42,932 bases of DNA, taken from CAIVVT01 sp963757265 (GTDB taxonomy: Bacteria > Acidobacteriota > Terriglobia > Bryobacterales > Bryobacteraceae). Shown in pieces: positions 40,335-42,932 of the stretch. Under the pieces are notes generated by a model. The model searched no databases and was not told the origin of the DNA. It saw only the letters and a program-made list of their open reading frames with translations. The stretch is from assembly GCA_963757265.1 (NCBI GenBank), contig CAVWRA010000002.1, positions 1-42,932 of the forward strand, in the 5' to 3' direction. Numbering within the stretch: position 1 is the first letter of the stretch; each line of letters starts with the position of its first letter. The translations under genes and the position numbers were made by a program.

Positions 40335-42647
40335 CTTCATGTAAAGGTCCTCAGGATTTCGGCCCATCAGATTCGCCAATTTCGTGATGGCCGAGTCCCC
40401 GTGATACTTTCCGTTGTTTCGGATTGACGAAATCGTGCGTTTCGAAACTTTGAGTTTTCGCGCAAGAGTCTCGTTTGTCCAACCTTGGTCGTCCATCCAG
40501 GTCTCGATGGCGTGGACGTCGAGCGCTGGACGTGCCGCTGAATTCCTGTGAGGTACAGCAACGCGGTCATTACTCGGAGACCCTTCCACTTCTTGATGAG
40601 AACCCTCGACTTCAGCTTCGACATCCGGCAGCGCCGCATCCACCACCTGCGCGCCGCTGGAAACGGGCCCGTGACCCGTTGGCCAGACTGCACCAGCGTC
40701 AGTCGCGACCGGGGGCCATGCTTGCAGCGGCATCTCCGTTGCCCTAAACTTGATCCGTTGCTCTTCCAACAAGAGCTTGCCCTCATCTAGGGCGTCCCCC
40801 ATTGCCCCCTCAATCTCGAGATGCCAGGGCAACCCCTGTCCTTCCTCGGGGATGCGGAGCCTCCCAGCACGCTGCTTTAATTCGCCTCGAACGCCGGAAA
40901 TGGCGCCTGCGGCAACTTGCCGCGCACGCTTCTGGAGAGAGTCTTGCGCCCACGTCTCAGCGGGCACGCCATAGAGCGTGAACGCCTCAAAGTAGCTCTC
41001 CGCCAAGCCTAGAATCATCGCCCGCACTTTCTCCGCAGCTGAGTTGACCATGGTCGGAAGGTAGGCGCCTGAGTTGTGAGTTTCCCGCGCCCTTTCGAGC
41101 GCCTGGCGCTTGCTGTCCTCTTGTTCTTTGAGGATGCGCTTACACGCGCCGGTGAACTTGTTCTTCGCAAGCTGTTCGGTTTCTTGTCGGGATGGCCGGT
41201 TCAGGCGAATTCTCTGCGCGATAGGTCCTTGAATCGATGATGTTGCATGGCGCACTGTGTCCCGAACGTCTGCGCTACGGCGTGGTGCCAAAGATCGGAG
41301 CTTCAAACAGTAATTAGCAGAGCTCTTGAAAAGATGTTCGATCGTCACAATCACGGAGTTCCAGTGAATCCGCTTATCGACCAACCTGCCGGTTTCGGCG
41401 CCCTCGTCGATGGCCCTCTGGTCGGCAACACCACCACTCGCGTCAACCTCTACATATTCAATCAATCCACCTGCCCAAATCGGTTCTCCCGCCAAACGCC
41501 TTTCCTCTACCTCGCTCGCGCTCACGCTGCTTTCACTCCTGCCGACCTTCGCGAACGACGGCTTGCCGGTCCGGTCGTCCTTCGCGCGCCGCAACAGATT
41601 CAGCCACTCGACCCATGGCTCCGCACTTCGGTCGCCGCTAAGCCCCCTTGCCGCAAGGCTTGCGAGTGATTTGAATACGTGCAGAGTATCGGTAGAAGGC
41701 GAATTCACGCCCGGTCCCGTTCGGAAGACCCATCGGTCGTCCATTGAGAACCACCAGACAAACAAATCGGCATTCTGACCCACATCGTGCTTGCGGAACT
41801 CGTCTTCGCGTTCTTTCCAGAAGGATTCGTCTTCGGCACTACCTGGCGCGTAGGCCTCATCGGTCTCTCGATGCTCCCCGGCTGAAGGGTCAGGAATAAC
41901 GCGAAACCGTTCATAGTGGCGGCACAACTCAATCGCGACTTGATCAACTTGAGCGGGAGTGACATCCTCTGTCCGTACGCCGTGCCGGCCTGCGACGAGC
42001 TTCCGAAAATCAGCTTCCCGGATCTGCTCGTACTGCTCTCTCCCGTCGCCCTTCGCCGCCTTTTGGCCTTCCCACTCCTGGACGACAGCCGGCCAGACAA
42101 GCGGAGTCCCTTCCCCCGAATCGGCCGAGCCTTGCTGCCCTTCGCGTACAGCTGACTCGCTAGGCATCTCGATGGAGCGGCGCTCTTCGAGTACGTCCTC
42201 GCAGGCTCGCATGCCACTCTGCGCAATAGGATCCTGCAGCCACGGCGACAGAGACTCCGACTCAAACAGCTCCGAGCTGCCGACCCGCTCCCGGATTTGT
42301 CGTATCAATCGCGCCGTGTAGTCACGCAGAAGACTCGCGTGGGCCGCCAGCCTCCCCTGAGTTGATAACAATCCGTCAGCGAACTCACGCACGCCGTCGC
42401 CGGCTTCAACCGCTGCGATATTGATGGTCGCCTGGCGCAGCTCAACAGTCGTCTGTCGCAAAGCGGCTTCCGCGGCGGCGCGCTTCCTCGTTCCAGTCAC
42501 TGTCCCAGTGTCTTTGCCGAGCTGACGAAGACGGGCTGCGGCAGACTCGATCTGCTTTCGGAGATTCTCTTCGCGCTGTGCGGCCCGCTCTTTCAACCGC
42601 TGGCGGGGCTTCTGCCCAAGAAGTGGGTGATCTTCAAATCCAGCCAT
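40332..42647 (-). CDS. Large element protein with C-terminal XRE-type helix-turn-helix
   Basis: The 771-residue protein begins with a coiled coil (about 10-80: LKERAAQREENLRKQIESAA). A mostly helical unassigned middle follows, with aromatic-rich stretches (QNADLFVWWFSMDDRWVF, GEPIWAGGLIEYVEV, RIHWNSVIVTIEHLFKSSAN). A basic helical region at about 490-640 is next (NKFTGACKRILKEQEDSKRQ). The last 65 residues are a clear XRE helix-turn-helix: DDQGWTNETLARKLKVSKRT, SAITKLANLMGRNPEDLY. A DNA-binding head on such a large body is unusual; simple repressors have 70-250 residues. It may be a sensor-repressor controlling the element. Its gene is upstream of the excisionase on the same strand, with palindromes in between. 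No enzymatic motif is recognised. Confidence 0.7.
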   Translation of the reverse strand: MAGFEDHPLLGQKPRQRLKERAAQREENLRKQIESAAARLRQLGKDTGTVTGTRKRAAAEAALRQTTVELRQATINIAAVEAGDGVREFADGLLSTQGRLAAHASLLRDYTARLIRQIRERVGSSELFESESLSPWLQDPIAQSGMRACEDVLEERRSIEMPSESAVREGQQGSADSGEGTPLVWPAVVQEWEGQKAAKGDGREQYEQIREADFRKLVAGRHGVRTEDVTPAQVDQVAIELCRHYERFRVIPDPSAGEHRETDEAYAPGSAEDESFWKEREDEFRKHDVGQNADLFVWWFSMDDRWVFRTGPGVNSPSTDTLHVFKSLASLAARGLSGDRSAEPWVEWLNLLRRAKDDRTGKPSFAKVGRSESSVSASEVEERRLAGEPIWAGGLIEYVEVDASGGVADQRAIDEGAETGRLVDKRIHWNSVIVTIEHLFKSSANYCLKLRSLAPRRSADVRDTVRHATSSIQGPIAQRIRLNRPSRQETEQLAKNKFTGACKRILKEQEDSKRQALERARETHNSGAYLPTMVNSAAEKVRAMILGLAESYFEAFTLYGVPAETWAQDSLQKRARQVAAGAISGVRGELKQRAGRLRIPEEGQGLPWHLEIEGAMGDALDEGKLLLEEQRIKFRATEMPLQAWPPVATDAGAVWPTGHGPVSSGAQVVDAALPDVEAEVEGSHQEVEGSPSNDRVAVPHRNSAARPALDVHAIETWMDDQGWTNETLARKLKVSKRTISSIRNNGKYHGDSAITKLANLMGRNPEDLYMK

Positions 42648-42692
42648 AACTTAGGGTTGGCCGAGCAGCCGATGGCCACTTGACGTTGCACC

Positions 42693-42932
42693 ATGTCCAA
42701 TACATATCACGTAATTCGTGTTTTGGGAGGACTGTGGGGACTTTTGTGGGGATTATTCTTCAACTTCCTTGTAGTCTGGCGCGTAATGGTGAGCAATCGG
42801 AAGCCAAATGGGCGTGGAGAAGGGTCTCGCCTGCTTGCGGCTAAACGGGCTGTCCTTAGCAACATAGCGCAAGGTGTGGGGACCCTTAGCAATGAGCTAA
42901 GTGGCTTTCTTTTGATGGAGTTACGCGCCTGT
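42693..42932 (+). CDS. Possible small membrane protein, runs off the window end (partial)
   Basis: A plus-strand frame from the ATG at 42693 stays open for 80 codons to the last base. It begins MSNTYHVIRVLGGLWGLLWG and continues LFFNFLVVWRVMV, one strong hydrophobic segment at about residues 8-32. A basic soluble part follows (SNRKPNGRGEGSRLLAAKRA, LSNIAQGVGTLSNELSGFLL). It is divergent from the 771-residue gene, with 45 nt between the starts. No good ribosome site is seen and the family is not recognised. An inverted CACG/CGTG pair lies at 42708-42720. Confidence 0.4.
   Translation, partial: MSNTYHVIRVLGGLWGLLWGLFFNFLVVWRVMVSNRKPNGRGEGSRLLAAKRAVLSNIAQGVGTLSNELSGFLLMELRAC

Overview
The window is high-GC bacterial DNA with mostly short gaps between genes. 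Gene content points to a soil-type Acidobacteriota, most likely of the Bryobacterales/'Solibacter' kind: a large secreted GH9 glycosidase, a DUF5995 protein, an HTH/SEC-C protein, and short C-rich dispersed repeats in the gaps. That placement is an inference from gene style, because no rRNA or housekeeping marker is present.

Bases 1-27,700 read as ordinary chromosome. In order they hold: the 3' end of an S9A prolyl oligopeptidase; a leftward group of small envelope proteins (PH-domain/zinc-ribbon protein, a small membrane protein, a paralogous pair sharing a 'FVDDP' domain, and a 25-residue membrane peptide); a secreted L,D-transpeptidase with an M23 peptidase 2 nt behind it; an AI-2E family transporter spread over several reading frames; a small secreted protein with a clear terminator; a YihY/BrkB membrane protein; an aldehyde dehydrogenase; and a GH9 enzyme. 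A four-gene translationally coupled cassette follows (14.7-19.2 kb): nucleotidyltransferase, GT1-type glycosyltransferase, GT-A-like protein and HprK-like P-loop kinase. After it come a DUF5995 protein, a DinB-like protein, and a coupled three-gene unit of NtrC-type regulator, histidine kinase and proline-rich lipoprotein, which ends at a bidirectional terminator shared with a coiled-coil membrane protein.

Bases 27,700-42,932 are an accessory island. They hold an HTH/SEC-C gene carrying an inserted dispersed repeat, back-to-back fragments of a DUF3489 gene and a ParB-like gene, and a complete RIT-type element (three overlapping tyrosine recombinases between 38-bp perfect inverted repeats). 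Next is an operon in which an AbiEi/AbiEii toxin-antitoxin pair is coupled to a TOTE-like primase-helicase. The last part is an integrative element read leftward: a 771-residue protein with a C-terminal XRE domain, an AlpA-like excisionase behind an operator-rich promoter, a collapsed primase gene (CHC2 zinc finger joined out of frame to a DUF927-type C-terminus) and a tyrosine integrase. About 0.5 kb past the integrase gene lies a sequence resembling the 3' end of a tRNA, a plausible attachment site.

The strongest candidates for something undescribed are the AbiE plus primase-helicase operon, the NTase-GT-GT-kinase cassette, and the 771-residue element protein. Several genes are broken by single-base shifts (AI-2E transporter, first RIT recombinase, primase remnant). 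Read support should be checked before these are treated as biological.
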